DNA from: Stomorhina lunata
Taxonomy: Eukaryota > Arthropoda > Insecta > Diptera > Rhiniidae
Direction of reading: 5' to 3'
NCBI GenBank assembly: GCA_933228675.1
Contig: OW121742.1
Span: forward strand, 113,951,156 to 114,015,155
DNA: 64,000 nucleotides
Each line of letters opens with the position of its first letter. Position 1 is the first letter of the stretch. Both the position numbers and the translations under genes were made by a program. This document shows positions 13,920 through 26,929 of the stretch, in pieces. A model generated the notes under the pieces. The model had not been told where the DNA came from. It saw only the letters and a list, made by a program, of their open reading frames with translations, and made no database searches.

Positions 13920-14875
13920 TTTTTGAATTTAATTGATAAAGAAAATTTTCGAAAAATTTTTTATTAAAAGCAAATTTTTAATAAATTTTATATTCAAAGA
14001 AACTTTTTGATTAAATTTATAACTAAAGAAAATTTTTGATAAATTTTATATTTAAAAAAATTTTGCAAAAATTTCATAATTATACAGAATTTATAAAAAA
14101 AAGTAATTTTTGCCAAAAATTCCAATAGATTTTATATTTAAAGCAAATTTTCGATAAATTTCATTATAAAAATACTTCCTTCACTTATAAGAATATTTCA
14201 ATAAATTTCATATTTTTAGAAAAATTTTGATTATTTTTGTATTAAAAGAAAATTTTTGTTAAATTTCTCATTTAAAGAAGATTTTTGAGACATTTACAAT
14301 TTATATGAAATTTTTTTAAATTTCAAATTTTTAAGATTATTAAGAAATTTATGAAAAATTCCAAATTAATTGACAATTTTTGAAAAATCTCGTTTCATAT
14401 ATTTTTAGGAAATTTTTGTTAATTTTTTTATTAAAAGGAAATTTTCGTAAAATTTTCCATTAATAGGAAATTTTTAAAATATTTCAAATTCCTAAGAAAT
14501 TTTCAATAAAATTTACAATGTTAGTATTTTTTGATAAATTTCATATATTTCGATTTATTTCTTATTTTTAGATTTATTGTAATTTTATAAGAAATTTATA
14601 TTAAATTTCATATTTATCGAAAATTTTTGAAAAATCTAGTTTTATAGAAAATTTTTGATAAATCTAGAATTTAAAGTAATTTTTCTTATTAAAATAAATT
14701 TTAAGATAAATCTCGAAAACATAGAAAAATTTCAATGAATTTGGTATTAAAAGAAAATTTGTCCATGAGTTTACAAGAAAAATTTCTACAATTTTGATTT
14801 TCTCGAAAAGTTTTGATATATCAAGCCTGAATTAATATCAAACTTTTATAAATTTTACATAAAATTGATTTTCTT
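13920..14875. repeat. Decayed satellite-like stretch (about 30-bp periodicity)
   Basis: Repeated but heavily mutated phrases such as AAATTTTTGATAAATTT and CATATTTAAAGAAA recur at roughly 30-bp steps. They resemble degenerate family B units. No regular array can be phased by eye. Confidence 0.45.
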
Positions 14876-14879
14876 GGTA

Positions 14880-16480
14880 CAGAGTCCAAATCTGAACTTT
14901 AACAGCTTTTTCAAACCTTTAAAAGTTTCTTAACTCTAAAAGCTATATCTCGTTTACTTAATGTTCGATAGCTATAAGATTTATTCACATACCTTCTAAG
15001 GGCTCGAACTATCAAGTAAACTATCAAGTATCTTGCCTATTTTTTTCTAAAAACTTTCATAATTTAAGGCTTTTCGGAAAATTTGGTATTATGTGAAAAT
15101 TTCTTTCATATCTCGCAAACTAATTGCCCGGCAGCTGGAAAATTTGTTCAAATATCTTTTAAAGGCTCGAATTATGTAAAAAAAAATTATATTTTGAGGA
15201 CTTCTTAAAAAATTTATAATTTGAGAAAATTTTCGAAATGCTATATCTCGCAAACTAATTGCACGACCCCCAAAAAATTTATTCAAATGTCTTTCTTAGG
15301 CTAGAGCTACCTAGAAAGTAATTTTCTGTCTATCTTTTCATAAAAAAGTTTATATTTTGAGGACTTTTTGAAAAATTCATATTAAAGGAAAATTTTCGAA
15401 ATTCTATATCTCGTAACTCTACCGAAGGTCACGACTACCTAAAAATATCTTTTGTCTATCTTTTCTTAAAAAAAAATACCATACTTTGAGGATTTTTTGG
15501 GAATATCATATTTTGCGGAAATTTTCTAAGTTTTAAAACACGCAAACTAATTGCCCAACAGCTGTAAAATTTATTCACATATTTAAAATATTTAGCTAAA
15601 AATATCATATTTTGTGCATCTTTTCTTAGAAAAATGTTCATATTTTGCGGATTTTTTTAAAAATTCATATTTTGGTAAAGTTTTTGAAATTGCTATATCT
15701 CGCAAACTTATTGCCCGACAGCTGTAAAATTTATTTACATATATACTTAAGGCTAGGACTAACTAAAACTACCTTTATTTGTCTATCTTTTCTTAAAAAA
15801 AATATCCATACTTTTGAGGATTTTTGGAAATTTCATATTTTTGGAAAATTTTCGAAATTCTATAACTCGCAAACCAATTGCCCGATAGTTCTAAAATTTA
15901 TTCATCTATCTTCTGAAGGTGAGGACTAGCGAAAAATGTCATATTTTGTTTAGCTTTTCATAGAAAAATGTTCATATTTTGAGAATTTTTTAAAAAATTT
16001 ATATTTTGGGTAAATTTTCGAAATTGCTATATCTCGCAAACTTATTGCCCGACAGCTGTAAAATTTATTCTGAAGGCTGGAAGGAACTTAAAATATCATT
16101 CCTTGTCTATCTTTTCTTATTTTTAGGATTTTTTGAAAAGTTCATATTTTGGGAAAGTTTTCGAAATGTTATAACTCGCAAACCAATTGCCCGATAGCTG
16201 TAAAATTTATTCACGTATCTTTTAAAGGCTAGTACTATTATATCTTGTCTCTGTTTAAAAAAAAAATCATATTTTATTTTTTTGAAAAACTTTATACTTG
16301 AAGAATTTTTTATAAATTTCATATTTTGCGAAAATATTCAAAATGCTATATCTCGCAAACTAATTGAGTGACACACATCTTTTAAAGGCTAGGACTATCT
16401 GAAAACTTGTATCTAGCTAAAAATATCAAATCTTATCTAAAATTTTTTGAAAAACTTTCATATCTTGAAGATTTTGGGCA
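14880..16480 (+). repeat. Tandem repeat of about 165 bp, about ten copies
   Basis: Units contain TATCTCGCAAACTAATTGCC, then CGACAGCTGTAAAATTTATT, an AAGGCTAGGACTA phrase and a CATATTTTG(A/C)GGA stretch. The TATCTCG anchor or its variant lies near 14943, 15109, 15244, 15406, 15535, 15696, 15863, 16029, 16172 and 16348, so most steps are 161-167 bp and shorter ones 129-143 bp. The copies differ from one another at many positions. Confidence 0.85.
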
Positions 16481-18299
16481 AAATTTTATAATTATTAAAA
16501 AATTTTGTATAATTTTTTATGGAGAGAAAAACTTTGATATTTTTTGCAAATTTAATGAACATTTTCAACATTTTTGATATTTAGGGGATATTAAGAGGCA
16601 GTGTTTGATAAAATCTCTTAAATAATTACCCAGGTTTTCAAATCTATTACCAAAATCTGCCTTATAAATAATCATTGAGAGCTTTATTTTTCCAAATTTT
16701 ATTTCGTTTCATTTATTTCCCTGCAAATACCTTGTATTATGTTAAAATTACTATTTTATTCATAGATCATTACTCATTCTATAAAGGCAATCTAGTTAAT
16801 CTTGGCAAGATTCAAATTTAATTTATTATTTGGAGCTAAGCATAGGCAATATTAAGGGTTGTTGCAACAATGATGAGGCCTCTATGTGAATGTCATCGTT
16901 TTTTTAGATGAAAATTAAAAACAATTTTTTTTTTATTTTGAGGGGGTTTGAAGGATAAGGGGGAACTTGGAGCTTCTTCGTTAGTAGCATAATAATAAAA
17001 TGTTACAAAAGTTCAATTTATAGTTCAACACCCTTAAAAAAATCCTACTCTTCATCATCAGCCTCATTCGTTTTAGAAACATTATTTTCTATTGCTCTGC
17101 TATCCCCCTTTTTTTTGGGTTGGAAGTTAACAAAGAGGGTGGCTTATTTTGTTTTTGGGTGTTAAATATTTTCCCCCTCTTGGCCAAGACCTTGAAAACA
17201 AAGCAACATTTTAGGAAATCCCCACAACAATAATACAAAAAGCCGGTAAGTTTTACATAGAAATTACATAAAGACTACCGGCAAAAATATGCTTCAGCTT
17301 TAACGCCTAAAAGCTGGCATTGAAATTTGTTTGTAACATTTTGTTTCTAACAAAATCTCTTTAACATTCATTTGTCTACTTTACAATTCCATAAACGTTT
17401 TTCAACGTCCGTTTTTATTCCCTTTAGAGGATTACACAGGCTTACGAAAAAAAACTTTTACGCAAAAGTTCTACAAGCAGAAAAGGAATTCCTCAAAACT
17501 TGGCAGCATGAGTCACCACCACCTTTTCTTCTTTAGAGCACATTTCTTTACTAAGTTTAAGGTAGTTTTAGGTTTTTGCATAAAAATTACGTTACAACTT
17601 CAATAAAAGAAAAGTTGAAAAATTACATTGCACTTGCCACTTTAAAGGCCTTGTAAGGGGATGATTTTTCAAGGGGGTGGTTTTGGCATTTTTAATATTG
17701 TGCCCATGTTACCCTGGGGGATTAAGTAAAAGAATTGCTCTAGCTCATAACACCACATGTTCAGTTTCAATTGCATTCCCCCACTTTGGGCATTTATTTC
17801 CCTAGTATGGGTATTTTAACACTCTTCTCCCTGTTTGGCTTCAATCTTATGCGATTTAAATCTTTGTTCCAACATTTGACTGTTTATTTAATTCAAGTTG
17901 ATGAGGCGCAAAGTTGTGGAATTTATTACTTTAACAATTTTTTTTATTATATTTGTTTTACACTCAAATCTAAATTTATCTAAAGTGGATTTTTTTTATC
18001 GAAATTTTGTTCATTATTATTGTCTTTGGGAAATAAATAATGACCTTTTATTAAAATTGACTTTTTGTTTTGTAATTATTTTTAAGGGAAGTGGAGCTGG
18101 GGTTTGGTGAAGAGGGGGAGGGTGATTAAAAATTTTGTTAATGCCCTAAAAGGTGTTGAAATTGTTGTTATTTGAATTTCAAGATTTTTTCTAAATTTGT
18201 TTTAAAATTTTTGCTAAATAAGTACGAGATATATAATAGTTTCATAAGAAATTTTGAAAATTTTGAATTTTTTTTGAAGGAAAAAATTAATCCAAAATT
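16481..18299. other. Unique spacer between two mirrored repeat blocks
   Basis: No gene recognised. The sequence is AT-rich and non-repetitive. It lies between the 165-bp repeat on the left and its inverted partial copy on the right, so it is the centre of a large imperfect palindrome. Confidence 0.4.
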
Positions 18300-18445
18300 T
18301 TTTACTAATTATAAAGTATGAAATTTTTCAAAAAAAAATTAGACAAGATTTGATATTTTTAGCTAGAAACAAGTTTTCTGATAGTCCTAGTCTTTAAAAG
18401 ATGTGTGTCGGGCATTAGTTTTCCGCAAAATATGAAATTTATCAA
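18300..18445 (-). repeat. Inverted partial copy of the 165-bp repeat
   Basis: The complement of this stretch matches 16310-16450 closely, including TTTCATATTTTGCG, the GACACACATCTTTTAAAG run, the CTAGGACTATC run and AGCTAAAAATATCAAATCTT. It is the only inverted copy of the 165-bp repeat noticed. Confidence 0.75.
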
Positions 18446-18548
18446 AAAATATTTTAATTTTTCCTGTTCTTTTATTAAAAATAAAACCTCTCGTGAGAAT
18501 TGTTCACTTTTCCCTTTTCCCTCATTATAAACAAACTTCAAATTTTTA

Positions 18549-20412
18549 TTGGAAATTTTTCAAAAATTTCTATTTTTTATAAAAAATTTTAAAAAATTTC
18601 TCATTTTGATAGATATAATTTCAAAAATTTCTTATTTTTATAGAAAAGGTTCAAAATTTTCTTATTTTTATAGGAATTTTTCAAAAATTTCTTATTTTTA
18701 TAAAAAAAATTTTCAAAAACTTCTTATTTTTATAGGAATTTTTCAAAAATTTCTTATTTTTATAAAAAAAATTTTCAAAAACTTCTTATTTTTATAGGAA
18801 ATTTTTTTAAAATTTCCTTATTTTTATAGGAAATTTTTCAAAAATTTCTTATTTTTATAGGAAATTTTTTTAAAATTTCTTATTTTTTTAGGAAATTTTT
18901 CAAAAATTTCTTATTTTTATAAAAAAAAATTTCAAAATTTTTTTATTTTTATAGGAAATTTTTCAAAAATTTCTTCTTTTTATAAGAAATATTTCAAAAA
19001 TTTCTAATTTTTATAGGAAATTTTTCAAAAATTTCTTATTTTTATAAGAAATTTTTCAAAAATTTCTTATTTTTTCGGAAAATATTCAAAAATTTCTTAT
19101 TTTTATAGGAAATTTTTCCAAAATTTCTTATTTTTATAGGAAATTTTTCAAAAATTCCTTATTTTTATAGGAAATTTTTCAAAAATTTATTATTTTTATA
19201 GGAAATCTTTCAAAAATTTCTTATTTTTATAAAAAAAAAATTCAAAAATTTCTTATTTTTATAAGAAATTTTTCAAAATTTTCTAATTTTTATAGGAAAT
19301 TTTTCAAAAATTTCCTATTTTGATAGGAAATTTTTCAAAAATTTCTTGTTTTTATAGAAAATTTTTCAAAAATTTCTTCTTTTTATAAGAAATTTTTCAA
19401 AAATTTCTAATTTTTATAGGAAATTTTTCAAAAATTTCTTATTTTTATAAGAAATTTTTCAAAAATTTCTTATTTCTTAGGAAAATTTTCAAAAATTTCT
19501 TATTTTTTTGGAAATTTTCAAAAATTTCTTATTTTTACAGGAAATTTTTCAAAAATTTCTTGTTTTTTTTAGGAATTTTTTAAAAAATTTCTTATTTTTA
19601 TAAGCAATTTTCATAGGAAATTGTTTAAAAAATTCTTATCTTTATAGGAAATTTTTAAAAGATGTCTTATTTTTATAGGAAATTTCCTATAAAAAATTTT
19701 AAAAAATTCTTATTTTTATTGAAAAATTTCCAAAAATTTATTATTTTTATAAGAAATTTTTCAAAAATTTCTTATTTTTATAAGAAATTTTTCAAAAATT
19801 TCTTATTTTTATAGGAAATTTTTCAAAAATTTCTTATTTTTATAGGAAATTTTTCAAAAATTTCATATTTTTATAGGAAATTTTTCAAAAATTTCCTATT
19901 TTTATAGGAAATTTTTCAAAAATTTCCTATTTTTATAGGAAATTTTTCAAAAATTTCCTATTTTTATAGGAAATTTTTCGAAAATTTCCTATTTTTATAG
20001 GAAATTTTTCAAAAATTTCCTATTTTTATAGGAAATTTTTCAAAAATTTCCTATTTTTATAGGAAATTTTTCAAAAATTTCCTATTTTTATAGGAAATTT
20101 TTCAAAAATTTCCTATTTTTATAGGAAATTTTTCAAAAATTTCCTATTTTTATAGGAAATTTTTCAAAAATTTCTTATTTTTATAGGAAATTTTTTAAAA
20201 ATTTCTTATTTTTATAGGAAATTTTTCAAAAATTTCATGTTTTTATAGGAAATTTTTCAAAAATTTCCTATTTTTATAGGAAATTTTTCAAAAATGTCCT
20301 ATTTTTATAGGAAATTTTTCAAAAATTTCCTATTTTTATAGGAAATTTTTCAAAAATTTCCTATTTTTATAGGAAATTTTTCAAAAATTTCCTATTTTTA
20401 TAGGAAATTTTT
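18549..20412 (-). repeat. 31-bp satellite array, family B, reverse
   Basis: About 60 units. The + strand reads GGAAATTTTT, C, AAAAATTTCC, TATTTTTATA, the reverse complement of the 9946-12755 array. Units before about 19800 carry TTTCTTATTTTTATAAGAAA and A-rich variants. Units from 19850 to 20400 are nearly uniform, and the array ends abruptly in a T run. Confidence 0.97.
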
Positions 20413-20975
20413 TTTTTTTTCATCATAATTTAAAACAAAAACTTTTTTTATTTCTGCTCGAAAAAATAAGATTTAAAAATAATTGTTATTTTTACCCGAT
20501 CAAACTTTGGGTTCTTTTCAATATTAACACAAAACTTTGTTTATATCTTTATGTAAGTGATGCCATGATATATCCTATGAATGTAAGATTTTCAGACCAA
20601 TACAATCGATGTTTATGGAAAACTTTATTATGTGTCATTTTTGTCTAAATGTAAAATTTCTCATAAATTTTGTCAAAACTTTTAAATTTTCTTCAAGTTC
20701 AAGAATTTACGAAAATATTCAGTGAATCTGACAACTTTAGAAATTTTTTTCTTAATAGAAGTTTTTCTATAATAAAAGATTATCTCCTGTAAAAAAATAA
20801 TTTTTGATTTTTTATTGGTCTAAATGGAAAAATGAATTTATACAAAATCTTCCCTATAAATAAGTTTAGAATGATTCTAAAAATTTTTGTTCCAAATAAA
20901 GAGATTTAGAATTTGAATCTCTTCGATTTGGTTTAAACTCAAAATATATTTATAATCCCCTTTTATTTCCGGATT
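20413..20975. other. Unique AT-rich spacer
   Basis: No gene or repeat recognised between the family B array and the inverted repeat to the right. Confidence 0.4.
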
Positions 20976-21595
20976 TTATGGTGTTAAAACCATACTCATA
21001 TCTTAAATCGTTTAGAGGCTATAGGCTCTCAAAGTTGGACATTTCGGGTGTTTTTGTGAAAAATAGGCAGTGTTTATGACTTAATAACTTTTGAACGCGT
21101 TGTCAGATTTTAATAAATTTGACTTCGTTGGAACAGATTTTCATTCTTCTTTTAGATTAAAAAATTAAAATTTATATATCATCCTTTCTCTTCTTGCTTT
21201 ATCCCTGAATATCCTGAAAAACAGTATTTTTTATTTTTTCATATTTTTTATTATTATTTAGTAAAAATTTTGTTATGGACTGACGACGCGTTCTGATGTT
21301 ACAGTGATTCGTCGTCAGTCATAACAAAATCAATTCGTCGTCAGCCATAACAAAGATCGTTTTTCAGGATGTTCAAGGATATAGGATATTTTTGATGAAA
21401 AAGTTTCTTGTGAGAGGATAATAGATACATTTTATGTGTTATTCTAAAAGAAGAATTAAAATCCTTTCCGACGACGTCAAATTCATTAAGATCTGACAAC
21501 GCGTTCAGAAGTTATTCAGTCGTAAATATTGCCAATTTTTTACAAAAATATCCGAAAAGCCCAACTTTGGAAGCCTGTATAATTTAAACCATAAA
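20976..21595. repeat. Large inverted repeat (arms about 300 bp)
   Basis: The left arm (about 20976-21288) and right arm (about 21310-21595) are imperfect reverse complements. Matching phrases include CTGACAACGCGTTC, AGTTATT(C/A)AGTC and CCAACTTTG. At the centre 21267-21288 pairs with 21310-21330 (CGTCGTCAGTCATAACAAAA), and that inner arm is repeated again at 21337-21355. No open frame is present. It looks like a foldback element or an inverted duplication of a dispersed repeat. Confidence 0.8.
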
Positions 21596-21830
21596 AGCTA
21601 AAGAGCTAATTTTAAAGCCATGTAATATTTAAGCCATGAGAGTATTCAAATTCAAATATAAATTCATCAAAATCTGACAACGCGTTCAGAAGTTATTCAG
21701 TCGTAAACATTGCCATTTTTTACAAAAATATCCGAAAAGCCCAAATTTGGAAGCCTGTATAATCTAAACCATAAAAGGTAAAGAGCTAATATTTAAGCCA
21801 TGTAATATTTAAGCCATGAGAGTAGTAGAT
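21470..21830 (+). repeat. Direct duplication of about 181 bp
   Basis: CTGACAACGCGTTCAGAAGT and the following CCCAA(C/A)TTTGGAAGCCTGTA through AAGCCATGAGAGTA occur at about 21490-21650 and 21671-21830. The first copy is also the right arm of the inverted repeat, so one arm was duplicated in tandem after the inversion formed. Confidence 0.75.
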
Positions 21831-23063
21831 TCGACCAAAATCTAAGCTAGTCTCCTTATGGAGTGGGACAAAAAATTTTAGAATTACTATTTAACCAAAA
21901 AAATTTTTCTCAAAACGAAATTTTTAGAAAATTTCTTCCAATTCCCATAATTTTCACCCAACAAGATCATCTTAATAATCTAATGAATAACTAATATAAA
22001 TAGCTTCTAATATAAATATTTAGCTTCATTAGAAAATCATTAAAATTTTTAACATTAATTAGAACACGATGCGATGTTCCCCAATAATTAACAACTGATC
22101 ATCACCTTTTTAACAAAATCTAATGATCGTGAAGGCCACAAGTTAAATTTATGCCTTCAATTAACTAAAGATCTACTAACATCTTCTAACGAGACTTAGA
22201 AAAACTAAAATTAACAAGAACAGACATATTCAGCTGTTCCAATTTTAACGATTAACATCATACAAATGGACGATCGTTAAGAAAAAATTCAAACGATTTT
22301 TCAAAAAAAGATCAATAATTTGTTGATATAAGCCTCCTTGACTTTTCAAAAGGATCTTTAAGAAAACTAACAAGGATTTCTATTAACAAATTTGAAGGAA
22401 AAAAAAAACAGATTGTATTTGGCTTATAACCTGTCGTCATTAATATTCCAAAAGCAATACTCGCTTAAACAGCAGGAGTATTCCAAAACAACAGCAAAAC
22501 AGCAGCTGGAAAACAAAAGATCGTTTTCAAAATGTTTAAGCGGGTTTTTGGTCAAAAGTCATCTGGCGTTTTTATTTTTTTTTTTTTTTTTCTTATTTAA
22601 ATCTTCTTATTTCGTTTTCGTTTCAAATATTAAAGAATGAAAATATGTTCTTCTTTAAACCAAAAAACAAACAAAAATTGAACTGATCTTTTTCAAGTGA
22701 TCTTTTGTTTGCCAGAGGATTTATTTATTGTCTGGAAACCAAATAAACGGCCCTTAACTGCGCGATCATGCGCACAATTTTATTGACTTGGCCAGCAGGT
22801 AAGAGTATCAGAAAAATCGAACAACAACTGGTCATTTGAAGTGTGTCCGTGTATATCTTAGGGAACACATTTATGAATGTAGATCATGATTATTATTCAA
22901 GATATTTAAGTTTTTTTTTAAGAAAATGCAAAAAAATGATCGCGATTCAAGCTTGTAAAAGAACAACCCATTTCAATGCCAATTTAATACCCTACAGGTC
23001 AATAGTTTGGCCAAATGATATAAAAGTTACTACATATCCAACAACTTATAACTAAATTTAAAA
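21831..23063. other. Unique AT-rich spacer
   Basis: No gene recognised. It contains a T run near 22568-22592 and several GATC-containing short phrases. Short open frames here are low in complexity. Confidence 0.4.
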
Positions 23064-23400
23064 TACTCAAAATACTGTCCCAATGTTTTTAAGTTCTTTC
23101 TCAATCCCTCTGATATTTGGTATTATTGTATATTGGACTTGTGTTGGCAACTATAAATAAAAAAATCAACAAAAACCAAAGCCAAATTTTGATTGGGACA
23201 GTTTTTTGACTTTCGATTTTTTTACATATTTAATGTTATTTTTTAATGTAATATTTTGTAAAGCCTTTATTTGCAGTAATAACGGCTTCTATACGACACC
23301 ACATACTCTCTACTAAATATTTACAATCACTTGGAGCATTGACGTTCCAAGCTTCCACCATATGAGCCCTCAGTTTCTCTAAATTACCAGAAGATGAATT
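23064..23400 (-). mobile_element. Tc1-type DNA transposon remnant, 3' end
   Basis: The left end carries ACTGTCCCAATG, the same terminal sequence as the MITE at 47564-47931, and both share GGGACAGTTTTTTGACTTT followed by TTTACATATTTAAT. On the minus strand a transposase C-terminus (23236-23400) runs into this terminal region. The 5' part of the transposon and the other inverted repeat are missing. Confidence 0.75.
23236..23400 (-). pseudogene. Tc1-family transposase, C-terminal fragment
   Basis: A minus-strand frame of about 54 codons ends in TAA at 23236-23238. It contains GNLEKLRAHMVEAW, LVESMWCRIEAVI and a TANKGFTKYYI tail. These match the conserved end of Tc1-like transposases, where a helix with WN..P.....LV.SMPRR...VI..KG.. 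closes the DDE domain. The catalytic part is absent: an in-frame stop and unrelated sequence lie just upstream, at about 23410. It is therefore a dead fragment. The family call rests on motif recognition by eye, not on a database search. Confidence 0.75.
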
Positions 23401-24450
23401 ACGAAAATGCGAAATTTAAGCGTAACTCCCCCCAAAATTGTTCTACGTAAGATAAAAATATGCTTTAAAACTGTATTTTTCACAATTGCATCAAAATGCC
23501 TCATTCGCCCACAAAGAGTTAAACTTTTTTGTATAGTAAAAAATGGGAGTATTTTCGGTTTTGGCCAAATTTTAAACACAAAAAACTAAATTCTTAAAAA
23601 AAATTTAACGCAATATCAAAGAAAACTAAAGTAGCTTTAGTTTAAGTTATCAAAATTAAAAATCCCTTAAGTAGTTTCAGAGTTATTGCAAATTTTCGCC
23701 GAAAATTCGTTTTGACGAAACGCCCAAGGGTATGCACCAAAAAAATTTTTTAAGTATAAAATTCAAAGCAAGACATGACTTACAATTCTGTTAATTATAA
23801 GTACTAAAAAGTTGAGTTTTGTTAAAATTAAACCGAATTTACTTAAATTTTTTCAAATAAGAAAATTATACTTTTTTCTCAGGTCGGTTTTAAAAATCAT
23901 TTTTTAATTTTTTGAAAATTTTGTTCAATAAATATTAAAAATAATAAATTTGCTTTTCGTTATCAAAAAGCCAACAAAAGGGAGCATAAAACTCCAAAAA
24001 ATAAGGTCGAAATCGCTAACCGTTCCGCCGCACTGGCGATTTGAAATCGTAAAATTTCGCGAAAATTTGAAGTTTCTGTAATAATTTGAGTATATGCTTG
24101 TTAAATTGTACCAACAATATTCAATATTAATAAAAAAAAATAGAGAATATTTTTGCCGAGAACATATGGAATGTAAATGATATTGTTTTTTTTTTTTAAT
24201 ATTGGAAAAGTTGAACCCTTGCCCACCCGAGGTCATAGGTCAAAATTTGGAGTTTTTTCATTTTCTATAGGGAAATGACTAAATATCAAGTTTAAAATGC
24301 AAAAATATATAAATTTTTATTATCATTAAGTCTTTATAAAAAAATTATATTAACCCTAAACAGACATGGGAACTAAAATGAACTGCAATGAAAAAATGTG
24401 AAAAAAAATATTGAAACATATTTGGTACTCTTTTGATTTTGGGTGTAAAA
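23401..24450. other. Unique AT-rich spacer
   Basis: No gene recognised. A run of about 15 G residues lies near 24464, just to the right. Confidence 0.4.
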
Positions 24451-24479
24451 CTTACCCATTTCGGGGGGGGGGGGGGGGC

Positions 24480-25820
24480 ACATTTTAACCAGGAATAAAA
24501 GATAACTTAACATCTCATAAATTAATATAAATATAAAGAAAATGTTAACTGCGTTTTAATTTAAATGTACAGAATTCAATTGGTACCAAAGAAGTGCCAA
24601 ATATGCATATGGAACTTTTTTGACAAAAGGGGATAGAAAGTGAAAAAAATTGGTAACGTTATAACTTTAAAAGTAATAGGTACCATTTCTGCCGCATAGA
24701 TCGATTAAGAATTGACTTTTGAAAATTTTGCCGCTAAGGGGGTAAAAAGTTGAAAAAATCTAAAACTGCGTTTTAATAAAATGTACCAAATTCACTTAGT
24801 ACTTAAGAAGCACTAAATATGGACATGGAACTTTTTTGAAATAAGGTAATAAAAAGAGTAAGAAATTTGTAACTTTATAACTTTTAAAATAATAAGTACC
24901 ATTTTTGCCGCTTAGATCGAGTAACAATTGAAATTTAATTTGGAAATTTTGCCGCTAAGGGGGTAAAAACGAGTAAAAAGGGGAAAAAATTAATAACGTA
25001 ATATCTCCTAAAATAATTGATATAGAAACAAAATTGAAATAACGTTTTGAATAGCTATAAAATTAAGAGGACAGGTGTTTGGTACTTTTTTCAAAAAGGG
25101 AAGAAAATAGTTTTATTGGTACTTTTTTACCCTCTCTTATCTTTTGAACCACAAACATAGAAAAAAATTTTGTACTGCATTGATTAGACGTAAACAAAAT
25201 ATTGAACACGTATTTGGTACTTTTTTTATTTCGGTAGACAAAATGAGTAAAAAGGGATAAAATGATAACATAATTATAATAAATTCAATTGGCACTAAAG
25301 AAATACCAAATTTGCATATGGAACTATTTAAAACTTAGGTGATAAAAAGGGGGAAAAATTTGGTAACGTTATAACTTTTAAGGTAATAGATACCTTTTTT
25401 GTCGCTTAGATCGAGTAAGAATTGACTTTTGGAAAATTTGCCACTAAGGGGGTAAAAAGTTGAAAAAATCTAAAACTGCGTTTTAATAAAGTGGACCGCA
25501 CTCACTTGGTACTTAAGGAGTACCAAATATGGACATGGAACTTTTTTAAAATAAGGGGATAAAAAAGGAAAAAATTGGTAAAATTATAACTTTCAAAGTA
25601 ATAGGTACCTTTTTTGCCGCATAGATCGAGTAAAAATTGACTTTTGGAAATTTTGCCGCTAAAGGGGTAAAAAAGTGAAAAAAATTAAAACGTTACATCT
25701 CCTAAAGTGTAATAGATATAGGGACATAATTTAAATTACGTTTAGAACGGCTATACAAATAAGAGGACAGGTGTTTGGTACTTTTTTGGAAAAGGGGTGA
25801 AAATATTTCTATTGGTACTT
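24480..25820 (+). repeat. Two-copy duplication of about 705 bp with 215-bp subrepeats
   Basis: GCCGCTAAGGGGGTAAAAA recurs near 24730, 24951, 25440 and 25655. The steps 24730 to 25440 and 24951 to 25655 are 704-710 bp, and the short steps are 214-221 bp. GAGGACAGGTGTTTGGTACT occurs near 25068 and 25763. Other shared phrases are AACTGCGTTTTAATAAA, ATGGACATGGAACTTTTTT and CGCATAGATCGA. This is a higher-order repeat: a pair of about 215-bp subunits plus extra sequence, duplicated once. Confidence 0.8.
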
Positions 25821-26929
25821 TTTTATACACTCTTATCATTTGAACCACATAACATAGAAATTAAATTTGTACTGCAATAAATAGATGTGAAAAAGTACGT
25901 ATTTGGCACATTTTTGATTTCGGGGGGCAAAATGGGTAAAAAAGGGATAAAGAGAACATATAAACTTATATGGATTATAGGGATGGTACATATTAAGATG
26001 ATTCGTATTAAGAAGAACGAGATCAGAAAGTGAATATTTTGTAAAACAAAAAAGTCGACCATGATCACTCTTAAATTTCAAAACGTTTTGCTTTGCTTTC
26101 ATATAAAAAAGAACAGGTGATTTTATTTTCTGGACAGTTAAAGGTATTTTGCCTTATCAATTCATAACTTTTTTTTTGTTTTAAAATATTTTAAATTATA
26201 TGTTGGTTTCAAATTAAAAATTGGAAATTCTAAAAAAATTTCTTTTTAAATCTACTTCCAAAAAACTCTTGAAAAAACACTTAAAGAATTCAAAAGAAAT
26301 TGAAAAAAATGAAATTTGTAGGTAAAGTGTGTGTGTTCCCTAAAAATTCGATTAAAACCAGAAAAACCAAAATATCAATTTGATCATGATTCAATATTTA
26401 TTTTCAATTTCATTTCAAAATGAAATAACACACAAAAAAACTACAGCCCAAATCTCGAGATCGTGTATCAATATGAAGAAGATCACCACCACCACCAGCC
26501 ACGATCACGTTTTGTTCTTGTTTAAAACATTTTAAATCAAAGATCATTATCTTGTTTGCTCAAAATCTTTTAAGATTAAAGGCGAACGAAAAAAACCTCT
26601 TAAAAACTTTAAATTTTAATTAGAAACCATTTGGTCAGAAACATTATCATTGATGTCTGATCTCTAAGAGTTTATTTTTTTCAAAATCTTCAACGATTTT
26701 CCTCCAAACCTTGTTAGTATTTGAGTTTTAACCAGTTTTTTCATGTAATAATCCTTAACCGTAATTATTTCGTTTAAATATGTTTTCTTCCAGGAACGTG
26801 ATCAGCGATCAGATATCACTGATCATTTAACGATCAGTGAATTTAAGCTACAAGGTCAATCAAATTGTTTATTTATTGAGCATTCATTTTATGATTTGAA
26901 ATTCTTTTAAAAAATCATAAATGACACTT
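25821..26929. other. Unique AT-rich spacer
   Basis: No gene recognised. Several GATCA-rich phrases occur near 26490-26830, including a short imperfect dyad around ATCAGATATCACTGATCA. Their meaning is unclear. Confidence 0.4.

Noticed and set aside
24464..24478. A run of about 15 G residues
   Set aside because: It is a simple homopolymer, possibly of wrong length in the assembly, with no repeated G-tract pattern for a quadruplex cluster.
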